A DNA stretch of 59,871 nt from Allomyces macrogynus ATCC 38327 (taxonomy: Eukaryota > Blastocladiomycota > Blastocladiomycetes > Blastocladiales > Blastocladiaceae), in NCBI GenBank assembly GCA_000151295.1, contig GG745363.1, positions 490,440-550,310 on the forward strand, written 5' to 3'. Under the pieces are notes generated by a model. It made no database searches and was not told the DNA's origin. It worked only from the letters and a program-made list of their open reading frames with translations. Every line of letters begins with the position of its first letter. The stretch's first letter is position 1. Of this stretch, positions 33,424-45,900 are shown one piece after another. The position numbers and the translations under genes are program-made.

Positions 33424-34763
33424 ATGGGCGACAACAGCGACATGTAATTAGCTAGCCGGTCACGCAACACACCCGACGCTTCGACCCTACCATTTTGACC
33501 CTGACACTCGCGCGCATCTGCTTCCCCGATGCTAGCCGCCTGCGGCACATTCAGAGCCTCTTCGCCTCGCTCCCAGCGACCCGCACCACGCCCAACCCCA
33601 ACGAGTACGAGATCCCGCTGGCCCTCGCCAGCCCGGCGTCCTCGCACCTGTCGACCGGCACGGGCGGTACCAGCGGTGGGAATGGCACCGGATCGAGTTC
33701 CGTGGGCACGTCCGGGGCCGCCGTCTGGGGGCTGATCCTGACGGTCATCCTGCCGCCGGCGTTTCCGGCGGTCGCGCCGGACTTGACGCTCTCGCCGCCG
33801 TGCGTGCACCCAATGATCGAAGGGAACGTTTTATTGTGGGAACGCGCGGGCGGACGCGATCCGTGGTCTTCGACGCGCAGCTGGTTGGGGCCGTACGTTG
33901 CGCAAGGTACGGCATGAGCGGATCTCACATCGATGTCGCTGACGCTCTCTTTACATTCCACATAGTCGTCCAAGAACTCACCGCGCGGCCACCCGTCAAG
34001 CTGCCCGGCCACGCCGCGACCCTACAACCGCGCGCGACCCCTCGCCCGATCTCCTCCATCACCTCCCCACAACAACGCAGCGCCTCGATTGACGCGAGCA
34101 TGCTCACAACCCCACCCACCCGGCCCGTCTCCATGTTCGCGACCCCGTCGCCACTGAGCACCGCGACCACTCCGCTCCGCCGCGGCCGGCTCCCACCGCC
34201 CCCGTCGGACTCGATCCCGATAGACGAATGGCGACTGCCCGACTCGGAACCGGACCTGGCCTTTTTGAACCGGCACGACGAGGCGCTCGACGTGCATTTC
34301 GCCGCGTCCGTCCCGCGCGTACGCCACATGCTGGACGTCCGCGCGGATTTGATCAAGGTGAATGCGCAAGTTGCGGCACAGGTGGTCGAGGTCGGGAAAT
34401 CGCGGGCGGTGCCGCAACTCGCGCGCACGCGGGCGTTGCAGGCGTCGGTGGCTGATGCGCGGGATGCGTGGATGAAGTTGAATGATCGGCATTCGGCGCT
34501 GGCGAATGGGAAGTACGCGTTGCCGACGCTGCTGGGGGAGGTGCGGGCCGCGGCGGATGCGGCGGATGCGGAAAGTGAACGGATTGTGAGGAAGTGGGAT
34601 GGCGAGGCGGAGAGCGTGGTCAAGGCGTACAGGGCCCGCGCGGAAAAGGCATCATGTGTTGATGGCGCGGCTGGAGGTTGTGGAGCAGGCGGGAACGGCG
34701 GTGGTGGGGCCGCCGTCGCCGGTTGCGGCCGTGAGTGGGGGCGGCGGCGGCATGTGGCGGTAG
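33424..34763 (+). CDS. VPS37: ESCRT-I subunit Vps37 with N-terminal UEV-like domain
   Basis: Part of the ESCRT-I complex sorting ubiquitinated cargo at endosomes. Exons 33424-33443, 33536-33906 and 33966-34763; introns 92 and 59 nt. The N-terminal half reads WGLILTVILPPAFPAVAPDL and LSPPCVHPMIEGN, as in the UEV-like domain of VPS37A. A Ser/Pro-rich linker follows, then the Mod(r) helical domain (DVRADLIKVNAQVAAQVVEV, SVADARDAWMKLNDRHSAL, GEVRAAADAADAESERIVRK). Near 34637 the frame shifts by one; after removing a base it continues RKRHHVLMARLEVVEQ and ends at TAG 34761-34763, 395 residues. The extra base is probably an assembly error. Confidence 0.75.
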
Positions 34764-35315
34764 GAACGCTTGAGAGCCAGACCTTGGAGGAACATGCTTG
34801 GTTCTTGATGATTTTTGGCATGGATGTGAAGAAATCGCGGCCAATCCTTCTTGTGTTGCAGTCCAAGACTCGCTGGGACTGAGGTTGAGCAAGCGCGAGC
34901 CGTGATGGGCTACTCGAATGGCGGGGTGAGGCACAAACTCGCGGTATTCGTCGCGCGGCGGCAAAACAAGGTAGTGTTGCACGCGCCCACGAGAGATTGC
35001 GGGAGTAATGGCACCAATGTCGCCTTTGGTCAGTTGGACCCCGTCAACGCCGTGATAGCTGATGAGCTGGTCCACGAAGCCGCGGGTTGTGACCGCTTGC
35101 AGCTCAACTCTGATGCATGGCATACACAGAGAGGGGGGCGCGGTCAGGGCAAGATGAACCAAGGCGAGGTGGTCTTCGACGTCGGACTCGAAAGGATCCT
35201 TGATAATTCGTCGGTACAGAAGGACAGACGACGCTTTGGTTGTGGCGCTAATTTTCGCGCTCACAAACGTCGGAGCCAGACACTCCGCAGTGTGATGCAG
35301 AATCGTAAAGCGCAT
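34764..35315 (-). other. Possible minus-strand ORF of unknown nature
   Basis: A minus frame from 35315 (MRFTILHHTAECLAPTFVSA) stays open beyond 34764 into the antisense of VPS37. It contains VELQAVTTRGFVDQLISYHG and HYLVLPPRDEYREF. A competing plus frame exists over the same DNA (34851-35324). Neither shows a known family. If real, it is probably another decayed gene. Confidence 0.25.
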
Positions 35316-36064
35316 CTTGTCTAGCGTCAGGCGCGGATGCCGAGTATCATATTTTAGGAATGTTGTGGTGGCTGCAGTCGAGCATCATGCAGCAAACACA
35401 CTTCAGCGACAAGGACACGAACAGTGACCAGAACTATGAGGGAACATTCTGGTGGGCGAGACTCGTGGTCGCCGACGCGACGCGGATGGGCTCTTGGTCC
35501 ATATGTGGCGAGCATGGCGTAACTGAGCGTGCTTTTGTTGCAAGCCATTCAAAAGTTTACACTGGGCGACTAAATAATTCTGAGTCTTGATCTATATAGT
35601 TGCATCCGTGCCGTTGCTGTTGGTTCAGTGTGCAAAATAAAGCCTGCCAATCGCAACAGACGCGGCCAGTGATATGTAAATTGCAATGAGCCAAGCAAAA
35701 CGCGACAATGCAACCACCGACAGGAGAAGAACGCATCGCGCCGGCGGAAGAAGGCAAAAGTCGCAATGGACACTGCGCTGGAGCGCTAGCGTGCATGGTG
35801 GCACCCTGGGACCCGGAGAGTGACGAGTCGCAGTGGCTTGTGCGCAGCGAGTGCTGTGACGGCGGTCATGCGGGCGAGAGGAATCCGCACCAGAGTGAGG
35901 GATTCGAGCGATGTGGGCAGTCTTGAAATCAAAGTGGACCAGGTCAGCACTTTGCAGCAGTGCAAACGCGCTCACCGAAAGTGTGAACAAAGAGTGTTGG
36001 CGCGAGCGTGAGTGTTGGTGCGAGCGTGAGATGGCGGTACCCCTGAGATGGCCACCGGCCTTGG
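35316..36064. other. Intergenic, lower-GC sequence
   Basis: About 750 nt with no supportable gene. It lies downstream of the LRR relic and may contain its lost 3' part. Confidence 0.35.
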
Positions 36065-37920
36065 CTATGCATGGTCGGGAGCCGCCACAAGTGCAGAGAC
36101 CATACCAGCCGACACACACAGGCGAAACCGGCTCCAGATTTCCACATACAGGTTCTCGACGGTCACTGGCATTGCAATGGGATCATCAACATCCAGGCCG
36201 AGCGTGAGCTGGAGATTGTGCAGGTCATCCCTTGGCAGCGCTTGCACGACCTCAGAGAGTCCTTGCGCCACGACTTGGGTGAGTGCAAAGGAAGTTAGAT
36301 GAAGTAGCCCTGGAAGCGCCTGGTCAGGCATAGTCTGGGCCTCAGTGCCCAGCAGTATAGCAACGTTGGTCAAGTTAGGTGGCAGGTGCTCAAACAGCGG
36401 CGTCCAAACATCAGTACCATGGTTTCCACCAACGTGTGCCGAGAAACCGCACAAAATCGGGTGGAGAACAATACCAGATCGACGTTTTCGAGAAACAGTG
36501 CTTTGAGCGACAGAGGCAGTTGGCCAAGACGGTGGAATGGAAATGAGTCAACGACGTATTCATTACGAAACATCATTGAATGGCAATTTGGTGGAACGAC
36601 GATAAAGGGCGAGCGCTCAATTCAAAAAATACCGCCGACGAGAGCAGGATGAACTTGCGCCTGTGACGCTCCATGCCCGCTTTGGAAATGCGAGTGTGTT
36701 TGACGCACACGCGCAGACACTCGGTCAATGTAGGTTGTAGCATACGAGTGAGTAATGTTGCCACGATGTAATCGCTGATATTGGTGTAATCAGCATGCAC
36801 TGACCAGAGCGACGTGAGCAGCGTCGAGACCCACCCAAGAGTGCTATCATCCAGCTGTCAGTTGTAACGCACAGAGGACGCAGAGGTTGGCAGGAAAGTT
36901 GGCCAAACCGACGCCATTGATCAGATTCTGGTCAAGGAAGCGGTTCTTGATCGACGACGGCCAACGGTTGGCAAATTGATCAAGGTTTTCTGCCGTCAGT
37001 TGCGTGTTGCACAAGTCGAGCGTGACTAGGTGTGGCGGTAGGAACCTGACGAGGACGGGAACCGCACCAGAAACGCCAGCGAGCCCTTCAAACCCAGCTG
37101 TTTGACTGACGAGGGCAGCCGATCATTCAGAAACTCGAGGCCTGCAGCCGCGTCCGCTTTCCGAGTTTCCGAGGAGAAAGGTTCAGCCTGCTCAAATTTG
37201 GCGCAACGGGAGCGCCTTGAATATGGCCGGAGACCACCGTGATAACGAGCAGTATTGATCCCAGACCGCGAGAAGGACGTATGGGTCAGGAGATGCAAGG
37301 TTGAGATTCAATGAGTCCCCTTCGACCCGCATGGGTCAGGCTTTCAGTCCCTGTCGCGGAAGATGTGCGAGAACCGCTGGCAGGTTCGTCGGAGAGCACC
37401 ACCCAATATCAACAATCATGAGAGAGCGGGGCCGAGGCATGACTGCTGCCAAGGTCGCAACATGAGCGTCAGGAATCGTCCACCCTTCCTTGTCAAGAGT
37501 TCGAGGTGCTCGAGTGAGCATGGCATGTTCCCAAAGAGCGAATCCGGAATCGGCGCAAACACGACCAGCTCATCAGACGAATCACTGCAGTCACTGGCCT
37601 CGCTACGAGTATCAGAAGCATCATCATTCTCAACCTCGGCCTCCTCATAGTCGCCGCTGGTATCGTCCGCGTCAAGCAGGTCGCTGACATCAACTGCTGC
37701 CTTCTCATCACCTCTCTCTGAATATTTGGTCGTTTTCTCGAAATTAACTTGACCGCGGCCAATATAATGAAGCAACTCCTGATCGGGCACACGCAAAAGC
37801 GACAACGTTGGAGCAATTTCGTTGCCTCCAATCGGCGCGGGAGCGCGCAAACTCGTGCGCAGGGGAAGAATGAAGTACCAACGAATTGTGAAACCATTGG
37901 CGGATGAATGGCAAGCAACC
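36065..37920 (-). pseudogene. Longest relic of the F-box/LRR family
   Basis: Reading from the 5' side: APTLSLLRVPDQELLHYIG (F-box-like), an acidic Asp/Glu/Ser region (DLLDADDTSGDYEEAEVEN), then LRRs: PCSLEHLELLT, a frame change, DAHVATLAAVMPRP, LPAVLAHLPRQGLKA, stops around 37.33 and 37.2 kb, FLPPHLVTLDLCNTQLTAENL and DQFANRWPSSIKNRFL, more breaks, LPLSLKALFLENVDL, and finally an intact LRR frame (36454-36065) with HLPPNLTNVAILL, GLLHLTSFALTQV and PVTVENLYVEIWSRF. The order F-box-like, acidic linker, LRRs gives the likely ancestral architecture. At least four breaks make it a pseudogene unless the assembly is poor here. Confidence 0.6.
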
Positions 37921-38027
37921 CTTAGAAAATCTAGCTTTACAGCTAGAGAAGTTCAGACCGCCAAAAAATTCAAATGCGTCGACACGAGGAACGTTACATG
38001 TATTAGGGACGAGAATCAACCTTCTGG

Positions 38028-39193
38028 TTACGACTCGAGCCGCACAATCTCACTGCGGACCACGTCCATTTCGCGCCGCACCGTCGCCAGCTGGCGCACC
38101 AGGGCAGCAAACTCGTCGCCGAGCGCAAACGCGTCCAGTTGGCGGCGAACGTGCGCCGTCTCCTCGACCACGGCTGCGTGCTTGCCGCGCAGCTGCGCGA
38201 CGACGCGCTCTGAGAGCGTACGGAACGCCGCGTCGCTGTACTGGTCCGCGACAGCCGTCTTTTCGATCAGCGCCAGCTTGGCACGCGCGCTGTCAATCAC
38301 GGCGTGGTAGTACTCGGCCTCGGTCGCTTGCGCCGCGTCGAGAGCAGTAATCTGGTCGGCCGCGGTCGTGAGCAGGTCGAGCGTTGCGACACTGGTGGTT
38401 GCGGCAGCCTGAGTCGCAGTTGGGACGGCGGGGCTGGTGGAGACGGTCGTGGTTGCCGATGCGGGACGCGAATCAAGGTCAGCGCGGAGCTGCTGCAGCG
38501 TGGCCGTGACTTGGCCCTCGGACGTCATTTCTGGGACGCGACGTGACGAGCGAACACAGCTGAGGTCAGAACCACGCCCTGCGCTTGCCGCGCGCACACA
38601 ACAGACGTGCCATGACCGGCATAGTGCTCGAGAACGTCGAGCAACTGCCGCCGCAGTCCGCTCTCAATCGCCGACAAGGGATAGCGTTGACCGACAGGCG
38701 GCAGCTCGGACGCAGTCGGGTTGAGCGCTGGAATCGCCGTCAAGTGCGGGTTCGCGGCCACGTCGGCGGTCGACACCGTGTACGGCGCCGTTGCGTCTTG
38801 GTATTGAGCGGCGGGACCTGACGCCGCAGCGGTCCCACGATCTCGCGCTCCGGGTCGCGGCGCCTGCACAAGCACGCCGGCACCCTTCATGACCTTGCTT
38901 GTCAAGTCATGCTGCGGAACAGGAGCGGTTGGGCGGCAATAGTGGCGAAGAAGCGCAAGGCGCAACCACTCGCGGCGCAGCTCCAGCTATCAGTTGTCGT
39001 GTCGGATCCGGCACATGGCAGGCCGTTCCTGGTCAGAAATGGCTCGATTATCGGCGACTGGGGTTCGCTCGCGCTCGTTTGAGCGGAAGGAGCATACGAG
39101 GCGCTGCGGAACCCGTTGCGCCAGGTCGTGGTCCTGGCGCGTGCGCAGGGCGGCGATCACGGCGTCGCAGTGAGGAGATGCGGGAGAAGACAT
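38028..39193 (-). CDS. HAUS augmin-like complex subunit 4-like coiled-coil protein
   Basis: Augmin recruits gamma-tubulin to spindle microtubules (family knowledge). Exons 39193-39098, 38986-38607 and 38559-38028 give 335 residues when summed. The first intron is 111 nt (GTATGC..ATAG); the second would be only 47 nt (GTCTGT..CTCAG), the least certain boundary. Residues after ~200 form coiled coil. The C-terminal block QYSDAAFRTLSERVVAQLRG, then LDAFALGDEFAALVRQLATV and RREMDVVRSEI, follows the HAUS4 pattern of YxxExxxxLxxI..LxxYxGLGxEFxxLVxEYxxLRxEIENK, although the final residues differ. Other centrosomal coiled-coil proteins are possible. Confidence 0.5.
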
Positions 39194-39261
39194 GACTTGC
39201 ACAGAGCCTCGACGTCAGATGTCGATGTGAATGTGATGTGAGGAACCGTTTGCTCTTGCTT

Positions 39262-39490
39262 GTTGGTGTTGTAGCTGTTGTAGCTGTTGTAGCTGTTGTA
39301 GCTGTTGTTGGTGTTGTTGCTGTTGTTACTGTTGTAGCTGTTGTAGCTGTTGTAGCTGTTGTAGCTGTTGTAGCTGTTGTAGCTGTTGTAGCTGTTGTTG
39401 CTGTTGTTGTTGCTGTTGTTGCTGTTGTTGTTGCTGTTGTTGCGGTTGTTGCTGTTGCTGCTGTTGTTGCTGCTGTTGTTGCTGCTCGCC
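39262..39490. repeat. Microsatellite/minisatellite: 9-nt GTTGTAGCT units grading into GTT/GCT triplets
   Basis: The plus strand repeats TGTTGTAGC (nine-base period) several times from ~39270 to ~39400, then TGTTGC-type hexa/trinucleotides to ~39490. On the minus strand it would encode Gln with interspersed Leu, on the plus strand Val/Ala; open frames through it are products of the triplet periodicity and are not called. Confidence 0.85.
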
Positions 39491-39559
39491 CAAAGGAAGG
39501 CGAGGCACCATCATCATCGCCACGACAAAACGGCCAAGGAACAACATCGACACCATACA

Positions 39560-41223
39560 TACACGATGAGGACCAAGTGCAATGCATTCCAAACCGCAAC
39601 CAGCCATATTTCAGCTCGTGTGGCCAAGAGGACATCGCCCGAAACGACAACGCATTTCGACGACCGCGTCCTCGAGCTCATTCATCGCGCCGACCGCGGC
39701 CCCAAGCAGCACCATCAGGAAAAGGCAAAGGACAAGACGTTTGGGACGAGCGACGCAGTACCTGCGACTCGGTCGGCCCAATAGCATGCGAGCTGACCCA
39801 ACAGGAGCAGCTCCACCGCGGCGGCAGTTTCGCCCGCCTGTCCTGATCCGCGAGTTTGATTTCATGGGCGCCAAGGCGATCCCCGACTCAGATCGACACA
39901 GTGTGTTGTTTTGGTCGACGTTGGGTACCTGGCACGCTTGAACTTGGGCCGCTTTGCGACCGCAATGGACGAGAGCTGATCCCGACCCCTTGCCAGACGC
40001 CGTTGCCGTTCCCGCAGTCCTACACGATCGCCATGTCGCACGCCACCGACTGGATGTGGCACTTGACGCACCTGTGCACGCCCTTCTCGCTCCGCACCTT
40101 GGTCGAGCGCCAGTCGCTGCCGTTGCGCGGCGAGCAAGGGGCAAGGGTTCCGCGCGTTTGGCAAGATGGTCATTGACCTCGTTGAGAGCGTGGCCGCGAG
40201 CCCGCAACAGTGCGTTTGTTGTCTATCGTGTAGACTCTCCACCCGCGCCTGCACTCACCACGTCGACCCCAGGTACCAGGCGCTGCTCTTGCACCACCGG
40301 CGCGAAAACGCGTGCGCGCTCGTCTTCTCAGAAATCGTCGGCGGCATTCGGTCGGTCCCGCTGCTCGCCCTCGACTTTCGCGCGACGCGATGGAGCGAGA
40401 TGTAGGACATGCTGGTTGCGCAGCATCATTTTCTCACCGTACGCTTGCTGCTTCAAGGTTTCCACAACGAACCGCTGTTTAAGCGATGCGGTCTGCGACG
40501 TAGAAAACGCTCGCGCAGGTGCAGGAACGTCTCGCACGCGTGCTCAACATTATCCAGCAACACGCACCGGGCTTAATATTGCACTTGTCGGCGCAAAATT
40601 TGACGGCGCCGTCCGTGTCGCGCGGCTGGTTCGAGCACACCAAGCGCGTCATCTCCACCAATCGGCCCGTCGCGGTTGCTGCCGGCCACACCAACGTGCC
40701 CGTCAATGTGCTGCCGCTGAACAGCTGCCGTCACCGCGTCCCGCAACGTTGACGTTCCACGCGCACCTCAAGTACCGCACGCACACGCTGCTCACGTTCC
40801 ATCTCGCCGAGGCCAACGACGACGGGGGATGTGCGCGCACTTGGGCGAGTGCATGGCGCGGCTCCAGGTCCGTTTCCGCCGTTTCTCCCTTCATTCTTGT
40901 CCACCCAAGTCTGGCCTCATCGCGGCTCAAAGGATGAATCCACGGCGACCGTCGCACGACTTGAATCGTACCTGTCCACGATCCGGCAACGGAAAAACCG
41001 GCGTTACTGTTGCACTTGCCGCAACTGCGCTTGCCGAGTGGGCCGCCCGAGTCGGTACGCCATGGACCGCAGCCGTGACGGCAACGGCGGAAGAGCTGAT
41101 GGCCGAGGAGCGTGCGGCGGTGCGTGACACGGTGCAATCGCGCGACGCTTGGCTGTGGCCGTCACTGATGCTGGAGGGGACGGGACTGATTGAATTCTTG
41201 CCATGCTTGCAAATTGACTATTG
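39560..41223 (+). pseudogene. Decayed coding tract of unknown family
   Basis: GC-rich plus-strand fragments with coding-like composition in changing frames: FRPPVLIREFDFMGAKAIPD (to ~39938), IAMSHATDWMWHLTHLCTPF (~40030-40110), FGKMVIDLVESVAASPQQ (~40155-40215), RYQALLLHHRRENACALVF (~40270-40330), LARVLNIIQQHAPGLILHL and RGWFEHTKRVISTNRPVA (~40520-40700), LTFHAHLKYRTHTLLTFH (~40750-40805), and TAEELMAEERAAVRDTVQSR (~41070-41150) before TGA near 41221. The pieces could be one gene of ~500 codons with many frame breaks. I do not recognise the family. Confidence 0.35.
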
Positions 41224-42973
41224 ATGCGATCGGACACCGCAATACAAAGAAGAGGTCAGTCAACACGAGCACCTACATTTCTTTCAAAAAGGAACAGATA
41301 CAGCGCCACCACGAACGGCAAGCGTCAACCGACGTGAGCTGACACAGACCTTAAATCAAGCGTGGAGACGTAGCTCGTCCCTCCTGAAGGAGTGTGTCCT
41401 CGACTTGTATCAGCGACTATGGTTGGACTGGTGCGTCGCCCCAAACGGCGCTGGTCCTCGTTCTTCGACCTTGCATGGCCCTCGGTGATGAGCAATTCTC
41501 TGGTGCGTTTTCTGTCATCGCGATTGCCGCCGAACAGGAGCAAGGATTCCAAACAAGGATGAAGCCAGAAAGGTGAGCGTTCTCCGAGCAACGTCCAACG
41601 AAAGGAAAGGAGAAGAACATCTCGGCTCAATTGATAAGCGTGGATTTCAAGTTCATTTCGAACGATTAGAGGCTGCCCCCAGGATCGAACTGAAATGGCA
41701 CAAATCTTGCAGCCGTGTCGAAATCGAAAAATGGCAAGCAAACTTGTCGACCGGCCACACCAAAGCAACAACTTCACAACAAAGCAAAAGACACGTACCT
41801 CCAGCGTTGAACGTTCGAACGCATTGACGTTTCGTCCAGGTCCTCAGCAACATCAGGCGCTGATGTTTACAAGCAGCACGTCCAGGCGGAGTCGAACCGC
41901 CGTGCGCTAATGATCTTGTCTCGTTCACAAACAACACCACTCCAGTCGTTGAAAAATGACCAAGTCCTACCTGACCTGCATGTAAGCAAGCAGGATCCAC
42001 CTGCGTATATTTGGAGGACGAAATTCGCTGGGTGTCAAGAAAAAAACTACTCGCCAACAAAAAAAGACTGGGCTTGCCAGACCTGGTGAACGTGCTCATT
42101 GGATCGCATTCGCGGGCCATGACTTGTCGAGCACCAGGCGGGATCGAACCGCCTTGGGCCAGGAACGGTTGCACCACCGCGTCGCTTGTGTTTTGGACCA
42201 TCGTGTGGGCTGCGTGATCACGACCGCGGGAGAGGAGAAGGCCGGTGCCGTACAGTATGTGCAGAACAAATGCTTCACCCTGGTCGCACCGTTCACATAC
42301 AACCACCAACACAAGAAACCACAATGAAATTTGCACGACCCAACCAATCAATCAATCGATCAATCAATCAATCAACCAAATCACTCAATCATATCCGCCA
42401 CCTTCGGACACGACAAACGAACGGAAAACACCAATATTCAAACCAGGATCGCAGCTGGGAGGTGGGTGGGGGTGGAGGAAGGCATACACGCAAGCATGGA
42501 GAATGAAAACTAAATCACGGAAACAGAAATCGAGATGAGACGAGACGCGCCGGTAAAGAAGCGAACAAACGAGCAAACGACCACGAAAAACGGCATGAAA
42601 CGGCAAGGACTGCACTGCCAAACAGAACGAGAAAAAAAAAAAAACAACGAAGGCAAAAGCGAAGGCCGGGCAAACAACCCGAGATCCGAACGAGCCGCGC
42701 GCGTCCGCGCGCACGCAATCCGAGGGCGCACGAACGGGGGACGGCGCGGGAAACAAGCAGCGGCGACGCAGTCGACTTGGGCCACGAGCGGCGCCATCAA
42801 TGCGACGGCTGGCAGCGACACGCGTAGCGCGAACGCCTGGTCCACGACTCGGCTCGACGCGGCACAAGCAGCGCAAACGGCACGCCGACCGCCAGGTCCA
42901 CGACGTCCGACAGGCGCACGGCACGTGCGGCGGTACGACACGGCAACACGGCAGATGACGCGAGCAGATGCAC
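41224..42973. other. Gene-poor stretch with tRNA-T-arm-like motifs and a CAAT repeat
   Basis: No supportable protein gene over 1.75 kb. Two minus-strand motifs read GGCGGTTCGACTCCGCC (around 41884-41900) and GGCGGTTCGATCCCGCC (around 42129-42145), perfect five-base stems around a T-loop, but no acceptor or D/anticodon arms could be paired. A tetranucleotide tract (CAAT, with variants) occupies 42343-42391. The end of the region is the 3' UTR of the chitin synthase gene. Confidence 0.5.
42343..42391. repeat. (CAAT)n tetranucleotide repeat
   Basis: About ten near-perfect CAAT units with one CGAT and a few CAAC/CACT variants. Confidence 0.8.
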
Positions 42974-45900
42974 TCAATACATTTGCCCCTGCGGCCCACC
43001 ATACGGCGGCCCCGCGTATCCTTGCTGCGCGTACCCGCCCTGCTGCCCCGCATACCCACCCTGCTGTTGCTGCTGTTGCATGAGCATCTGCTGGTGGTAC
43101 GCCGCCTCGACCGGATGCGCGCCCGCCGCATCAAACTCTGTGACCACGCCACCCCGAAGCAACGTATTCGGCACGCCGTAATACGCTCCGGACACCCCAT
43201 CGCTCCCGGATGCACCCGACCCGGTCCTCGCAATCGACGCCTGCATTGCCGACCGCTGCTGCGCCTGGACCAGTTTCGCCTGCTCGATCGCGCGGCGCTT
43301 GATCTGCTCCCACTCGGCGTACCGCTTCATGACAATCTGGCTCGAATCAAACTCGCCTTCGGCACCCCCATGCGCGTCGCGCGCGGATGCGCCGGCGACC
43401 ACGCGTGTCGCGCCCCACGAGAAATCGTCAAAGTGCCAGAACGCGTAGGACGGCAGAATGAAATTCCAGACGGGCAGCGAGAGCAGGTAGACGAGCATCC
43501 AGAAAATAAAGTGCACTTCGCGCGTGGTCACGAGAATCAGGACGCCCGGGAGACCCAAAATCGCAGCGAGCAAGAGAAGCGGGATAATGGGCACGGGCGT
43601 CGTGATGAACGAAATGACGATCAGGTAGATCGTGAACGAAATGGCGGCCGGAAGCACGACGGTACCGACGAGTTCCATGGCAATCACAAACTGCATCGAC
43701 ACGCAGAAGGTGCCGCACAAGTCGCGGACGAGCACGAGTTCCATCAAGTTGTGAATGGTCGAGTTGATCCACCGCCGCCGCTGCGAGAGCAACACCTTGA
43801 ATTCGTCGGGCACCATGGTTTGGCAGGTGGCTTGTGGGACAAACACCATCTTGCGTTTCGGGAACGTGCGCAGCATGAGCGTCGTCAGGTACCGGTCCTC
43901 GCCGAGCAACAGCAAGTTCTTCTTGTGCAGCGTGTCGACCACGTTCTCGGAATACTCTTCAACAATGTCCGGGTTGGCCAGGATTGGCACCCAGTGGCCC
44001 GACGACCCGCCGCCGCCCATCGCGAACCCGGTCTTGCTGAACGCGTCGTAGTCGCCGCCGCCGGCGCCGAGCGTCGTGGTTCCGGCCATACCCTTGGGCG
44101 CCTTGATCCGGTATGCGCAGAAACAGCCGGGCAAACACGTCACGCCGCCAAACACCGACTCGAACGCCTACATTTGCGAGCCGATCCGCACAACGGTGAG
44201 TGCCCCGCGCGCGACAGAATCCAAAATCCACGACCAACCCGACCACCGCGACTCGAAATCGCAGAACGTACCTTGGCGAGATGGTGCGAGATATAATACT
44301 CAAACACCTGAATCATCGTCACCCACGACCCAAACTTATTATCAATCTGTGTCTCGCCACAGAGCCCCATGACCGTCGGGTCCCTCGCAAAACACGCGAC
44401 CATCCGCTCCACACAATCGGGCGCGACCTTGGTATCCGCATCGACCATGGTCACCGCCTCATACAAGTCGGGCGTGACTTTGGCCACCTTGTGAATCTTC
44501 TGAAACAAGTCGTACTCGAGCGGCGTCATGCGCTCGTCAAACATGACCTTTTGCAAGAACGACATGAGCACGACCTGCGAGTCGCGTTTCCCGCGGTTAC
44601 CGGGCTTGGGCGCGGATTGCTCGTCGGGCGTGCCGCACTTGACAACACAGACCATTGGCACGCGGCGGTCCTGGTAGACGTAGTACCCCGCATGCACCTT
44701 GGCCATATTGTGCCGCTTGGCGCCCTCGGCAATGGCCACATAGGAATACGGTTTCGGGTCGCTCGGGAACGCCGGGTCGCGGTCCATCATGTCGACAATG
44801 ATTTCGGGCGTCGACTTGTCCTCGCCCGCGCCGGTAATGATCCCGTCGGCGATCACAAACAACAACTTGTGCGAGTCGAGGTAATGCGTCGCCGCCAACG
44901 AATCGAGCGTCGTCCGAATCCCGTCCTCGCCCTCGGAATAACATGTCACGAGCAAAATCATATGCATCACCTCCTCGACCGCCAAGTCCGGCTCGTAGAC
45001 GGCGGGCGGTGGGCTCAACGCGTCCATCAACACATTCGACGCACGGTTCCCAGTTCCCATGGGCCCAACCGCGTCCGAGAACCGCGGCGGCGAATCGTGC
45101 TGCCCACCGGTCTGCAACCAGCGGGACGTCGAGTCCATCGACGCGCGCGGAGACGGTGCGGCGGAACCCGAGAGCGCGACGATCCCGGGAGCCATGGTCG
45201 ATCCGGACGAGTGCAGCGACGAGTTATCGCCAAACATGCGCGGCGGCGGACCCATCAGCGACAACGACTTGGCCGAGGGCGTCCCGCCCTGGTACGCGGC
45301 CGCCGCGGCCGCACGGTCGCGTTCGCGGCGTGCCGACGCGTGGCGCATGTAGAGGTACGCGACCTTTTCGCGGTCCGAGAGCTTTCGACCGAGTTTCGGC
45401 GCGAGGAACCACCGGAAAATAATCGCCATGAAGAACCGCGACAGGACGAGTCCCAAGATCACGAGCAACGACGCGTAGAGGACCACGTCGGCGGCAATAC
45501 ACCCGACGGTTTTCGAATCAATCCGCCCGACCCGTCCAATCTGCGTCAAACAGTCGCCCACGTTCTGCAACGTCGTGTTCGAGGCCAGCAAATAACTCGC
45601 GTCCCGGTTCTTGATCGCGCTCATCAGCGTCGCCATATCGAGCCCGTTCACATTGCGCCAGTCCTTGATGGGCTTTTTCAGTTGCGCGAGCCGGTTCAAG
45701 TCGACCACGTCGCCGTTATACGCAAAGTAGTTGTTGCTCGGATCCTCCATGGCCGCCCACGTCACGTAGACGTCGCGCACGGCGCCCGCACTGCGCAATG
45801 CCGACATGGCTTGCGCGACGGCGGTGAAGTCGCGGTGGCAGTAGTTGGCGGGCCACTGGCCGTAATTCGCCGGCTGGCCGTCGCGGTTGGCCACGCGGCC

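Noticed and set aside
34851..35324. 157-codon plus-strand frame
   Set aside because: No family features, and a minus-strand frame over the same DNA is at least as plausible; neither is called as a gene.
39238..39846. Long frames of Val/Ala (plus) and Gln/Leu (minus) through the TGTTGTAGC repeat
   Set aside because: They arise from the period-three repeat and share no coding features outside it.
41880..42150. Two tRNA genes on the minus strand
   Set aside because: Only the T arm pairs. No acceptor stem partner, D arm or anticodon stem was found within 100 nt upstream of either T arm.
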